Assembly (NCBI RefSeq): GCF_024741795.1
Contig: NZ_CP102950.1
Location: 3,968,001-4,032,000 of the forward strand
Source of the DNA: Arthrobacter sp. CJ23
GTDB taxonomy: Bacteria; Actinomycetota; Actinomycetes; Actinomycetales; Micrococcaceae
Direction of reading: 5' to 3'
DNA length: 64,000 nt
Position numbers and translations under genes: made by a program. Shown one piece after another: positions 54,940 to 63,156 of the stretch. The notes below the pieces were generated by a model, which did not search any database, was not told the origin of the DNA, and saw only the letters and a program-made list of their open reading frames with translations. How positions within the stretch are numbered: position 1 is the first letter of the stretch; every line of letters begins with the position of its first letter.

Positions 54940-55734
54940 TTAGGCCTTGGCTGCGCCTGTCATGATTGCGACGGCGTCGGTCATGCTGTGCGACTGCGGA
55001 GTGATGGTGGCCGCGCACTTGCCCAAGCGCTGGATGTGGATCCTGTCGGCCACATCGAACACGTGCGGCATGTTGTGGCTGATCAGGATGACCGGCAGGC
55101 CGCGGTCTCGCAGGTCGCGGACGAGCTGGAGGACCTGGTTGGATTCGCGGACGCCCAGGGCCGCCGTCGGTTCGTCAAGGACGACCACCTTGGAGCCGAA
55201 TGCCGCCGCGCGGGCCACGGCGACGGCCTGGCGCTGGCCGCCGGAGAGGTTCTCCACCGGCACCGTGACGTCCTGCAGGGTCGAGATGCCCAGCCGGGTC
55301 AGCTCTGCCTTGGCCTTCTTGCGCATGCCTTTGGTGTCGAGCATCCGGAACAGGCTCCCCAGGGGGCCGGGGAGACGTTCTTCACGGCCGAGGAACAGGT
55401 TCGAGGCGACGTCGAGGGCCGGCGAAACGGCGAGGTTCTGGTAGACCGTTTCGATGCCGTGGACGCGGGCGTCCTGCGGGCGTTTGAAGTGCACCTGCTG
55501 TCCCGATACATAGAGCTCCCCCGTGTCGGGAACCTCTGCGCCGGTGAGGCACTTGATGAGCGTGGACTTGCCGGCACCGTTGTCGCCGATGACGGCCAGG
55601 ACTTCGCCGGGGTACAGGTCCAGGCTGACGCCGTCGAGGCCGACGACACGGCCGAAGGTCTTGACGAGGTTCCTGGCCCTGAGGATGGGCTCACGGGTTT
55701 CGGTGCGGGGGGCTTCAAATTCTGTCATGGTCAT
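54940..55734 (-). CDS. CUT2 sugar ABC transporter ATPase, single domain
   Basis: The ATG at 55734 overlaps the permease stop and gives 264 residues. Walker A GDNGAGKST, signature LSGGQRQA, Walker B VVVLDEPTAALG and the H-loop LISHNMPHV are intact. Most CUT2 ATPases have two fused domains (about 500 residues); this one is a single domain like FrcA, consistent with fructose-type systems. Confidence 0.92.
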   Translation of the reverse strand: MTMTEFEAPRTETREPILRARNLVKTFGRVVGLDGVSLDLYPGEVLAVIGDNGAGKSTLIKCLTGAEVPDTGELYVSGQQVHFKRPQDARVHGIETVYQNLAVSPALDVASNLFLGREERLPGPLGSLFRMLDTKGMRKKAKAELTRLGISTLQDVTVPVENLSGGQRQAVAVARAAAFGSKVVVLDEPTAALGVRESNQVLQLVRDLRDRGLPVILISHNMPHVFDVADRIHIQRLGKCAATITPQSHSMTDAVAIMTGAAKA

Positions 55735-56777
55735 GACTTGACCTTTCGGATCCACTGATCGACGGACACGGCAATGATGATCAGGATGCCTACGGCGAGG
55801 GTCTGGTAGAGCACGTCCAGGCCGGCGAGGGAGAGGCCGTTGCGGAAGACACCTACGATCAGCGCTCCGAGCAGTGAGCCCCAGATGGAGCCGCGGCCGC
55901 CGAAGAGGCTGGTCCCGCCGATCACGACGGCGGTGATGGAGTCCAGGTTCAGGTCGACGCCGGCGTTGGGGCTGGCGGCGTTCGTGCGGCCGATCTGGAT
56001 CCAGGCGCCGACGGCAAGGACTGCACCGGCGGCGAGGTAGACGCTCATCAGGACGCGGTTGACGGGGATGCCGGCCAGACGGGCCGCCTCCTTGTCATCG
56101 CCCACGGCGTACACGTGACGTCCCCAGGCCGTCTTGCCCAGGATGAAGGCGACTGCGACGTAGAGCAGGAGCATCATGACAACACCGGTGGAGATGCGGA
56201 CCGGTCCGATCGGGAAAGTGCTTCCCAGCCAGGTGAGGATGCCCGGCATGGCGGATCCGCGGACGGTGCTGCCACCGGAGTAGAGCAGGGTCAGGGCGAT
56301 GAAGATGTTCAGGGTTCCGAGGGTGACGATGAACGGTGGGAGCCGGAATCTGGTCACCAGGAAGCCGTTGAGCGCTCCGGAACCTAGACCGACGACGAGA
56401 CCGGCGATGAGCGCCAGCGGTCCGGGGATACCGTTGCCGACCGCGATCTGGGCAATCACCATCGAGGACAGGATCATGACCGCGCCGACGGAGAGGTCGA
56501 TGCCGGCGGTCAGGATGATGAGGGTCTGGGCGATCGCCAGGGTGCCAACTACTGCGACCTGCTGGGTGATCAGGGACAGGTTCTCCACGCGCAGGAAGCG
56601 GTCGTTGAGAAGTCCGAAGACCACCACTGCGATCAGCAGGACGATGGCGGGGCTGAGGGCAGGGTATCGGTGGAGAACGTTGCGGATTCTGCTGAGAGGC
56701 GTCTGGCGGTCGAGGAATTCCTCGGCCAGGTCAGCATGCCCGGCGCTGGGCGGGCCGGCGGTCTGTTGCTGGGTCAC
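55731..56777 (-). CDS. CUT2 sugar ABC transporter permease
   Basis: The 348-residue permease has eight to ten helices and the RbsC/FrcC motifs LTAGIDLSVGAVM, RLPPFIVTLGT and NLDSITAVVIGGTSLFGGRGSIWGSLLGA. It is coupled to the ATPase through an ATGA overlap and pairs with the binding protein upstream. Confidence 0.94.
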   Translation of the reverse strand: MTQQQTAGPPSAGHADLAEEFLDRQTPLSRIRNVLHRYPALSPAIVLLIAVVVFGLLNDRFLRVENLSLITQQVAVVGTLAIAQTLIILTAGIDLSVGAVMILSSMVIAQIAVGNGIPGPLALIAGLVVGLGSGALNGFLVTRFRLPPFIVTLGTLNIFIALTLLYSGGSTVRGSAMPGILTWLGSTFPIGPVRISTGVVMMLLLYVAVAFILGKTAWGRHVYAVGDDKEAARLAGIPVNRVLMSVYLAAGAVLAVGAWIQIGRTNAASPNAGVDLNLDSITAVVIGGTSLFGGRGSIWGSLLGALIVGVFRNGLSLAGLDVLYQTLAVGILIIIAVSVDQWIRKVKS

Positions 56778-56825
56778 TGTATTGCTCCTGAACTTCCATG
56801 TTCCGTAACTGTCGTGCTGGACGTG

Positions 56826-56860
56826 CTGCGGGGAGACACCGTTGGCGCGTCTCCCCGCAG
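56826..56860. repeat. Hairpin between binding-protein and permease genes
   Basis: A perfect 12-bp stem (CTGCGGGGAGAC and its complement) with an 11-base loop starts just after the binding-protein stop. Such hairpins commonly protect the message and allow the binding protein to be made in excess. Confidence 0.65.
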
Positions 56861-56870
56861 AAGGGAGGCG

Positions 56871-57989
56871 CTACTTGCCCCAGCAGATGTCCCCTGCTGC
56901 AGCGGTGGTGATGCTCTTTACGCCGTCGGCGGGCTTGTCAGTGACGAGCTCGACGCCTGTGTTGAAGAAGTCCAGGCCCTCGGAGTTGGCCGGCTTCTTG
57001 CCGGTCTTTGCAAGCTCCACAATGGCCTTGACGCCCAGTTCGGCCATCTTGACCGGGTACTGCTGGGCCGTAGCGCCGATCACGCCGGACTTGACGTTGT
57101 TCACGCCTGCGCAGCCGCCGTCAACGGAGACGATGAGGACGTCCTTTTCCTTGCCCGCGGACTTGAGTGCCTCGTAGGCGCCGGCAGCGGCGGGTTCATT
57201 GATGGTGTAGACAACGTTGATGTTCGGGTTCTTGGAGAGCAGGGTCTCCATGGCCGTCCGGCCGCCGTCTTCGGCGCCCTGGGAAGCCTGGCTGCCGACG
57301 ATTTCGTAGTCGCCGCCCTTGCCGCCGGTGTACTTGCCGGTCTTGGCCTCGTCGCCGTTCTTCTTCTTGTCCGCGGTGTCGATGCCCAGGCCAGTCAGGA
57401 AGCCCTGGTCCCGGTTGTAGTCCACCGAGACAACCTTGTCGTCGAACAGGTCAATCAAGGCGATCACGGCCTTCTTGCCCGCAAGCTGCTTGGCGGTCCA
57501 CTTGCCGATGAGCTCTCCGGCGTTGAAGTTGTCCGTGGCGAAGGTGATGTCAGCGGCGTCGGCCGGGTCCGGCGGGGTGTCCAGGGCGATGACGAACAGG
57601 CCTGCGTCCTTGGCCTTCTTCAGCGCATCCACCACGGACGGTCCGTTGGGGGTGATCAGGATGCCCTTGTCGCCCTTTGAGATAGCATTTTCGATCGCCT
57701 GGATCTGGGTGTCCTCGTCGCCGTCGGCCTTGCCCGCGGCCAGCTTGAGGTCCACACCATCCGCAGCGGCGGCCTTCTTGGCACCGTCCTGCATGGAGAC
57801 GAAGAACGGGTTGGACGTGGTCTTCACAATCAGCGAAACGCCGATCTTGTCCGACGAGGAACCGCCGGTGGAGCCGGTGGCAGAGCTGTTCCCGCTGCAG
57901 GCCGTCAGGCTAAGGCTGCCGAGTGTCAGGACGGCGCCGACGGCGAGCAGGCGGCGTGCGACGGTCCGCTGGGCTGTGGAACTCAACAT
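56871..57989 (-). CDS. CUT2 sugar-binding lipoprotein (FrcB/RbsB type)
   Basis: The ATG at 57989 after GGAG gives 372 residues. The lipoprotein signal ends LGSLSLTACSG. The mature part has GVSLIVKTTSNPFFVSMQDGAKKAA, GILITPNGPSVVDALKKA and ALDTPPDPADAADITFATDN, family-2 binding-protein features. With the PfkB kinase this suggests uptake of fructose or a related free sugar. Confidence 0.93.
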   Translation of the reverse strand: MLSSTAQRTVARRLLAVGAVLTLGSLSLTACSGNSSATGSTGGSSSDKIGVSLIVKTTSNPFFVSMQDGAKKAAAADGVDLKLAAGKADGDEDTQIQAIENAISKGDKGILITPNGPSVVDALKKAKDAGLFVIALDTPPDPADAADITFATDNFNAGELIGKWTAKQLAGKKAVIALIDLFDDKVVSVDYNRDQGFLTGLGIDTADKKKNGDEAKTGKYTGGKGGDYEIVGSQASQGAEDGGRTAMETLLSKNPNINVVYTINEPAAAGAYEALKSAGKEKDVLIVSVDGGCAGVNNVKSGVIGATAQQYPVKMAELGVKAIVELAKTGKKPANSEGLDFFNTGVELVTDKPADGVKSITTAAAGDICWGK

Positions 57990-58022
57990 TGAATCTCCTG
58001 TTTTCGGGGCACCGATTGTGCC

Positions 58023-58036
58023 TGACAACGATGTCA
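58023..58036. promoter_or_regulatory. LacI operator before the CUT2 operon
   Basis: TGACAACGATGTCA is palindromic except for the two bases beside the central CG. An exact 13-bp copy (TGACAACGATGTC) lies at 58101-58113. This copy is 34 bases before the binding-protein start. Confidence 0.7.
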
Positions 58037-58100
58037 TGCATCATGTAACCAACGTCACAGGATAGAGTCAAGGGAAATATCGATAATGAAGGACGAGGTT

Positions 58101-58113
58101 TGACAACGATGTC
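58101..58113. promoter_or_regulatory. LacI operator over the lacI start
   Basis: An exact repeat of the 13-bp core at 58023. It covers the ATG start codon of the divergent regulator gene, so bound protein would block its own expression. The two sites are 78 bp apart, a spacing that could allow looping. Confidence 0.7.
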
Positions 58114-59152
58114 TAATCGTTACCAATCTGAGGTCACCAACAGCCGGCCAACGATGCGGCACGTGGCAGCGCTGGCCGGTGTAGGTATCAAGACGGTGTC
58201 GCGCGTCATGAATGATGAACCAGGCGTTTCGGAGGCCACGCGGCTCCGTGTCCTCGGCGCCTCGCAGCAGCTCAACTACCAGCTGGACATGGCTGCCGGC
58301 AGCCTCCGGCGGACAGGCCGCCAGACACTGAGTATCGGCCTGCTGCTGCCCAGTGTCTCCAACCCGTTCAGCGGAGAGATCCATCGCGCGCTGGAAGACG
58401 CGCTCGCCCTTCGCGGGATCGCTGTCTTCGCCGCCAGTTTGGATGATGATCCACAGCGGGAGAAAGCGCTGGTGGAAGCCTTCCTGCGCCGGCGCGTGGA
58501 CGGGCTCGTGCTGACGCCGATAGCCAAGAGCCAGGCCTACGTCATCCCCGAGCATTCGCGGGACCTGCCGATGGTCTTCATCGACCGCGAACCGGTCGGC
58601 ATCGATGCGGACGCGGTGGTGACGGACAACGCCGTGGGCGGGGCGAAGGCCGCCGCGCATTTGCTGGCGCAGGGGCACCGGAAGCTCGCGTACCTAGGTG
58701 ACCGCACGGAAATCCAGACCGCCAGGGAGCGGAGGCGGGGCTTTATCGAGGAGCTCGGCCGGGCGGGTGTGGCGACGTCGGCCGTTCCTGTTCGCGAAGG
58801 GCTCCACAACGAGGAGTCGGCACGGCTGGCAGCGCGGGAGTTGCTGGCCTCCGAGAACCCGCCCACGGCAATTTTTTCCAGCCAGAACCTCGTCACGTTC
58901 GGGGTGATGCGGGCCCTCAAGGAACTGGGTGCAAGCCGGCGCGTGGCGCTGGTGGGGTTTGACGACTTCACCCTGGCCGACATGATGGAGCCGGGGATCA
59001 CTGTCATTGCCCAGCACCCTGAGCGGATCGGCAAGCTCGCGGCCCAGCGGATCCTTGCCAGAATCGATGGCGATCACGGAGCCGCGCAAACCTACGTCGT
59101 CCCGTCGGAACTGATCACCAGAGGATCCGGCGAGATCCGGCCGCTGGACTGA
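58109..59152 (+). CDS. LacI-family repressor of the CUT2 operon
   Basis: The 347-residue protein has the HTH MRHVAALAGVGIKTVSRVMNDEPGVSEATRLRVL, hinge LDMAAGSLRRTGRQT, and a sugar-binding core with SIGLLLPSVSNPFSGEI and VALVGFDDFTLADMMEPGITVI. I choose ATG 58109; a TTG nine bases upstream is less likely. It is divergent from the CUT2 operon and followed by a small monooxygenase-fold gene. Confidence 0.93.
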   Translation: MSNRYQSEVTNSRPTMRHVAALAGVGIKTVSRVMNDEPGVSEATRLRVLGASQQLNYQLDMAAGSLRRTGRQTLSIGLLLPSVSNPFSGEIHRALEDALALRGIAVFAASLDDDPQREKALVEAFLRRRVDGLVLTPIAKSQAYVIPEHSRDLPMVFIDREPVGIDADAVVTDNAVGGAKAAAHLLAQGHRKLAYLGDRTEIQTARERRRGFIEELGRAGVATSAVPVREGLHNEESARLAARELLASENPPTAIFSSQNLVTFGVMRALKELGASRRVALVGFDDFTLADMMEPGITVIAQHPERIGKLAAQRILARIDGDHGAAQTYVVPSELITRGSGEIRPLD

Positions 59153-59202
59153 CAACTACCGCCCTTCAGAACACTCGGAACCAACAGAGCAAAGGACTGG
59201 AC

Positions 59203-59496
59203 ATGACCAAAACGCTGTACGCGGAATTCACCGTCAAGCACGGCAGCGAAGCCAGAGTGGCTGAGATGATGGCCGAGCTGACTGGCCACGTCCGCCGGGA
59301 ACCGGGGAACGTCATGTTCCTGCCCTACACCCGGGAGACAAACCCGCGGGAGTACTTCGTTTTCGAGGTCTACCGGGATGAGCCTGCATTCCAGGAGCAC
59401 ATCAGCGCGGAATACGGCCGAACGTTCAATGCGGAACTTGCCGATCACATCGAAGGCGACGGCTCTGTCCTGACCTGGCTCCAGCCGCTGGCTTGA
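59203..59496 (+). CDS. Antibiotic-biosynthesis-monooxygenase (ABM) domain protein
   Basis: The 97-residue dimeric ferredoxin-like protein has TLYAEFTVKHGSEARVAEMMAELTGHVRREPGNVMFLPY and YFVFEVYRDEPAFQEHISAEYG, typical ABM/YgiN-like motifs. It is 50 bases after lacI on the same strand. Some relatives act on quinones or on sugar-derived aldehydes; the role here is unknown. Confidence 0.88.
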   Translation: MTKTLYAEFTVKHGSEARVAEMMAELTGHVRREPGNVMFLPYTRETNPREYFVFEVYRDEPAFQEHISAEYGRTFNAELADHIEGDGSVLTWLQPLA

Positions 59497-59768
59497 CTCT
59501 AGAAATCGTCGGTACTGGTGCCGCAGCGAATCCCTTGCCGATCGTCGGCGTCGGATCAGACACGACGGCCTGGGTCCAGGTACATCGTTGTCAGTGGCAG
59601 AGCGCCGGAACACGTCGCCCCGTTCCCGGTGAGTACCGGGGCGATGGTGGCGACGGCACTGATGACGGAAAGGATCGCGGGCAGGATCGCCAGCGCGCAG
59701 AAGACGGTGGCCGCGCCTATGGCCAAGCGCGGTCGGCCATAGGCGCGGATGGAAGGGCACAGGGAGGC
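59497..59768. other. Intergenic stretch with an orphan membrane-like frame on the minus strand
   Basis: The minus-strand frame 59556-59768 begins directly after the trpF stop and reads, in its hydrophobic part, AIGAATVFCALAILPAILSV then ISAVATIAPVLTGNG, ending in MYLDPGRRV. It looks like part of a small membrane protein but has no ATG or GTG start and no ribosome site; only TTG is available. It may be a remnant or a chance frame. Confidence 0.3.
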
Positions 59769-60365
59769 TTAGGCCTTAGCGGCCTTCACGAAGGCGCTCA
59801 CCAAGGCGAGGTCCTTCACTCCGCGGGAGGACTCGACGCCGGAGGAGACATCCACGCCCCAGGCGCCTGCCGCTTCCGCGGCCTGGGCAACGTTGTCCGG
59901 GGCGAGCCCGCCGGCCAGCAACCACTTGCGCCCACCGAGGCCCTTGGCCTGGACCGAGGCGTAGTCCCAGGACTCCCCCGATCCCGGCACGGCGGCGTCG
60001 ATCAGGAACACTTCCTCGCCCAGGTCCCCGAACTCCTCGGCAGCGGCACCCATGGTGACGGCCCGGATGAGCCGCATGCCGGCGTCGTGCACTGTTGTGA
60101 CATCCTCGGCAGTGCGGTGACCGTGCAACTGGACCCATTCCAGGCCCGCGGCGCGCGCAGTGGCGACGGCGTCGGCGGCGGGCTCGTGGCGGAAGACGCC
60201 CACCGCGACAACGCCGTCGGGCACGCCCGGAAGCAGCCCGCGGACCTGCTCCGGCGTGACTTCGCGCGGGCTGGCGGTGAGCACAAAGCCGACGGCGTCC
60301 GCCCCGGCGTCCACCGCGGCCTGGACAGACTCGGCCGTGCTCAGGCCACACACTTTGACGAACAT
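59769..60365 (-). CDS. trpF: Phosphoribosylanthranilate isomerase
   Basis: TrpF isomerises phosphoribosylanthranilate in tryptophan synthesis. The ATG at 60365 has GGAGG upstream and gives 198 residues. Key residues are the catalytic cysteine in MFVKVCGLS, the aspartate in FLIDAAVPGSG and the phosphate-binding LAGGLAPDNV and GVDVSSGVESSRGVKD. It is alone, away from other trp genes. Confidence 0.94.
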   Translation of the reverse strand: MFVKVCGLSTAESVQAAVDAGADAVGFVLTASPREVTPEQVRGLLPGVPDGVVAVGVFRHEPAADAVATARAAGLEWVQLHGHRTAEDVTTVHDAGMRLIRAVTMGAAAEEFGDLGEEVFLIDAAVPGSGESWDYASVQAKGLGGRKWLLAGGLAPDNVAQAAEAAGAWGVDVSSGVESSRGVKDLALVSAFVKAAKA

Positions 60366-60428
60366 TCCGATGCCTCCAAGCAATTTCCTTCATATGACGT
60401 TAGCAAGCGCCTGTGCCGCCGCCGAACC

Positions 60429-60505
60429 CGGGGCCCTCGCATGGGCCCACGCCGCCAGGGTTCCCTGGGCGAGCGGAGCGAGTCTAGGGAGGCGGCGGGG
60501 ACTAG
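60429..60505. repeat. 77-bp direct repeat, left copy, ending at the IS insertion point
   Basis: This stretch starts CGGGGCCCTCGCATGGG and ends GGCGGCGGGGACTAG. It is identical over 77 bp to 61956-62032. Without the insertion sequence the copies would start 113 bp apart as tandem repeats. The final CTAG is the IS target. Confidence 0.9.
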
Positions 60506-61915
60506 TACTACAGCCGCGTTTATTTTCCCGCTTACCGTTGTCTGTAGTGGTGTTTGCGGGCGGTGTGTTGGTGTTTTCGGCGCCAGCGTGAGCGGCCCAG
60601 GACATGGCCGGGGTCGGGGATGCGGGCCCAGGCGAGGCGGGTGATGAGGTGCCGGATTTCGGGCAGGGAGAGCGCTACGAGGTCTTCCGGCCCGGTTCCG
60701 GCGCCCCTTTTTTGGCCTTGACGGCGGTGAGGAAGGCGTGGGCGAGCATGGACAGGGTGATGTGCCGGTACCAGCCGGTGTACTGGCGGACCTGGTAGTG
60801 GTCCAGGCCGGCCTCGCCCTTGGCGGTCTGGAAGGTTTCCTCGATCGACCAGCGGATCCCGGCGATCCGGGCCATTTCGGCCAGGGCGACGCGTTTGGGG
60901 GTGTGGCAGATGAAGTACGCGAGCTCGGAAGGGTTGGCCAGGTTGCGGCGGGCCAGCAGCCAGTGTTCGGCCCGGCCGTCTTCGGCGCCGTTGATCCTTA
61001 CCCTGGCCCAGGCGTAGTCGCGGATCCCCTTGGAGCCCTCGCCGGCGGAGCGGGTCCGCCACGCGGACGGGACCAGGTCCGCGACCGCCGCGTCGGCGCG
61101 CTTTTCGGTGCCGAGGAAGGATCCGTCCTTGACCACGACGCGCTGGGAGACCGGGACCGCGAGGACGTAGTAGATCCCGCGGTCCTCCAGGGCACGGCGC
61201 AGCCGGTGGTACTGCCCGTAGACGGCGTCCCCGGCCGCCCATTTCGCCGGGACCCCGGCGTCCAGGGCCCGTTCGATCATGTCGATGGCCAGGGCCGGTT
61301 TGGTCTTGAACCCGCGGCCGGCCGGGATGCCGGCTCCCGCGCACCGGTCCGGATCATCCGTCCATTCCTTGGGCAGGTACAGTTCCCGGTCCAGGAACGT
61401 CCGCCCGTGCCTGGTGGCGTAGCTGAGGAACACGCCGATCTGGCAGTTCTCCACCCGGCCCGCGGTCCCCGAGTACTGGCGGGCGACCCCGGCGGACCGC
61501 CGGCCCTTCTTCAGGAAGCCGGTCTCGTCCACGACCAGCACCCCGTCCGGGTCTCCGATCTTGTCCACGACGTAGGAGCACAGATCGTCCCGCAGCCCGT
61601 CCGGGTCCCAGTCCGTGCTTGAGAGCAGCCGCTGCATCCGGTCCGGAACCCGGTGGCCGGCACGCTCCGAGAGCGTCCAGGAGTTCTTCCGTTCCTCCTC
61701 CGAGAGCAGCCCCCGCACATACTCCACCGCGTTCGCCCGCGGCTCCGACCGGGCGAACCTGCCCCCGATCAGCTCCCCGACCTCGACCAAACCATCGGCC
61801 CATTCCCGCACATCCGCCACGCAAATATCATCACCCACCCGACAGGATTAACACGGATGGGCCCTGAAATCCGGTTAAAACGCCGATGCGCGGGAAAATA
61901 AACGCGACTGTAGTA
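60506..61915. mobile_element. IS701-family insertion sequence, complete
   Basis: The 1,410-bp element has terminal inverted repeats, TACTACAG[C/T]CGCGTTTATT continuing TTCCCGC, at both ends with one difference in about 25 bases. It is flanked by the 4-bp direct repeat CTAG, the target duplication known for IS701 elements. One intact transposase gene is inside. It is inserted between trpF and hutD, at the end of a 77-bp repeat. Confidence 0.93.
60675..61838 (-). CDS. IS701-family transposase
   Basis: The 387-residue transposase starts at GTG 61838. The DDE-type catalytic set is visible: D104 in LVVDETGFLKKG, D204 in AAGDAVYGQY, and E333/E334 in RWSIEETFQTAKGE. Length and motifs are those of intact IS701-family enzymes, so the element is likely functional. 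Confidence 0.93.
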   Translation of the reverse strand: MGDDICVADVREWADGLVEVGELIGGRFARSEPRANAVEYVRGLLSEEERKNSWTLSERAGHRVPDRMQRLLSSTDWDPDGLRDDLCSYVVDKIGDPDGVLVVDETGFLKKGRRSAGVARQYSGTAGRVENCQIGVFLSYATRHGRTFLDRELYLPKEWTDDPDRCAGAGIPAGRGFKTKPALAIDMIERALDAGVPAKWAAGDAVYGQYHRLRRALEDRGIYYVLAVPVSQRVVVKDGSFLGTEKRADAAVADLVPSAWRTRSAGEGSKGIRDYAWARVRINGAEDGRAEHWLLARRNLANPSELAYFICHTPKRVALAEMARIAGIRWSIEETFQTAKGEAGLDHYQVRQYTGWYRHITLSMLAHAFLTAVKAKKGAPEPGRKTS

Positions 61916-61955
61916 CTAGCGCCTGGTCCGCTCCCAAACTTCGCTTCGCTCAGTT

Positions 61956-62032
61956 CGGGGCCCTCGCATGGGCCCACGCCGCCAGGGTTCCCTGGGCGAG
62001 CGGAGCGAGTCTAGGGAGGCGGCGGGGACTAG
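61956..62032. repeat. 77-bp direct repeat, right copy
   Basis: Identical to 60429-60505. It contains GGGCGAGCGGAGCGAGTCTAG and other palindromic GC-rich pieces and ends just before the hutD gene. It is probably an intergenic repeat family of this lineage. Confidence 0.9.
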
Positions 62033-62041
62033 GCTTAGCCC

Positions 62042-62671
62042 ATGGAGATCATCCGTTTTGCTGACATCCGACCCGAACCGTGGCGCAACGGCGGCGGGGT
62101 GACGCGCGAGCTGGCCAGCAGCCCGAAGGCGGCATCGTCGCAGGACGGCGCCTGGGATTGGCGCGTCAGCATCGCGGAGGTCTCCAAAGCCGGCGACTTC
62201 TCGGCCTTCCCCGGCATGGAGCGGGTCATCACGGTGATCGACGGCGAGCTGCTGCTGCTGACTGTCGACGGCGGCGAGCACCCCCTGGAGAAGTACCGCC
62301 CCTTCCGTTTCTCCGGCGAAGCGGCTTCCCACGGAGCACTGCCCACTGGCGACATCCGTGACCTCAACGTCATCGCCAAAAAGGGCGCCTACAAGGGCCA
62401 CACGGCCATCATCGAGCTCTCCAAGAAGCGGGCGCACCCCGTGTTCGAGGGCCAGCTGGCGATCCTGCTCGAGGGCAAGGCCGCCGTGGTTCCGGGAGCT
62501 GAGCCGGAAGCGGCCCCGGAAGATGCCGACGCTGCCCCCGCAGCACCTGCCGAACCCGTGGATCTCGCACGCTACGACGCCGTGGTGGGCTCCGGCCTCC
62601 ACACCCCGGAGATCCTGGGCCGCGGCTTCCTGGCCGTGGTGTCGATCGACGCGGTCCCGCACGCGCACTAG
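62042..62671 (+). CDS. HutD/Ves family protein
   Basis: The 209-residue cupin-like protein starts MEIIRFADIRPEPWRNGGGVTREL and has WDWRVSIAEVSKAGDFSAFPGMERVITVIDGELLLL, the HutD/Ves signature. A Glu/Ala/Pro-rich insertion (about 153-172) interrupts the C-terminal part. HutD occurs with histidine-utilisation genes in other bacteria but none are nearby; the role is unknown. Confidence 0.88.
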   Translation: MEIIRFADIRPEPWRNGGGVTRELASSPKAASSQDGAWDWRVSIAEVSKAGDFSAFPGMERVITVIDGELLLLTVDGGEHPLEKYRPFRFSGEAASHGALPTGDIRDLNVIAKKGAYKGHTAIIELSKKRAHPVFEGQLAILLEGKAAVVPGAEPEAAPEDADAAPAAPAEPVDLARYDAVVGSGLHTPEILGRGFLAVVSIDAVPHAH

Positions 62672-62784
62672 CCACGCACGAGGCTCGGCGCGCGCTGGGC
62701 ACTGAATGGGTGACGCTGGCCACCATGAGTGGCCACCCGGCGCCGGGCTTGCTAGCCTGAAAGCAAGGTTCCCCTCCGGAACCT

Positions 62785-62823
62785 CCGGACGACGGTTCAG
62801 TACCCGGCACGCGACAAGACTGG
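62785..62823 (+). promoter_or_regulatory. Guanidine-III (ykkC-III) riboswitch
   Basis: Three conserved blocks of this riboswitch class occur in order and with correct spacing: CCGGACGA (62785-62792), GTACCCGG (62800-62807) and GACAAGAC (62813-62820). They form the known pseudoknot with CCGG/CCGG pairings. The AAAGGA ribosome site of the SMR gene follows immediately, so ligand binding would free or expose it. The downstream genes are the expected guanidine exporters. Confidence 0.9.
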
Positions 62824-62839
62824 CCAAAGGAAAACCGTC

Positions 62840-63154
62840 ATGTCCTGGGCCATTCTCATTTTCTCCGGCGCGCTCGAAGCCGTCTGGGCCGCCGCACTCC
62901 ACCGCTCCAAAGGCTTCCGCAGGCCCGTTCCGGTGCTCGTCTTCCTGGTCTCGGTCATCGCCAGCACCGCCGGCCTTGCGGTCGCCATGCAGTCCATCCC
63001 CACCGGCACCGCCTACGCGGTATGGGTGGGCGTCGGCGTGGTGCTGACCTCCGCCTACGCGATCATCACCAAAGTCGAGCGCCCGACGGCGGCCCGCCTG
63101 CTGCTGCTCTTCGGCATCGCCGCGTGCGTGGTCGGCCTGAAGGTGGTGGCGTAG
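62840..63154 (+). CDS. SMR-family transporter subunit, Gdx/SugE type
   Basis: The 104-residue protein has four membrane helices and the essential glutamate E13 in SGALEAVWAAAL. The GTAYAVWVGVGVVLT stretch is typical of the SugE/Gdx branch, which exports guanidinium against protons. It lies 17 bases behind a guanidine-III riboswitch and two bases before its paralogue. The pair probably forms a heterodimer. Confidence 0.92.
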   Translation: MSWAILIFSGALEAVWAAALHRSKGFRRPVPVLVFLVSVIASTAGLAVAMQSIPTGTAYAVWVGVGVVLTSAYAIITKVERPTAARLLLLFGIAACVVGLKVVA

Positions 63155-63156
63155 CC

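Noticed and set aside
60506..61915. Whether the 77-bp repeats are the ends of a larger composite transposon
   Set aside because: The IS has its own inverted ends and CTAG duplication; the 77-bp copies are direct, pre-existing repeats that need no transposition to explain them.
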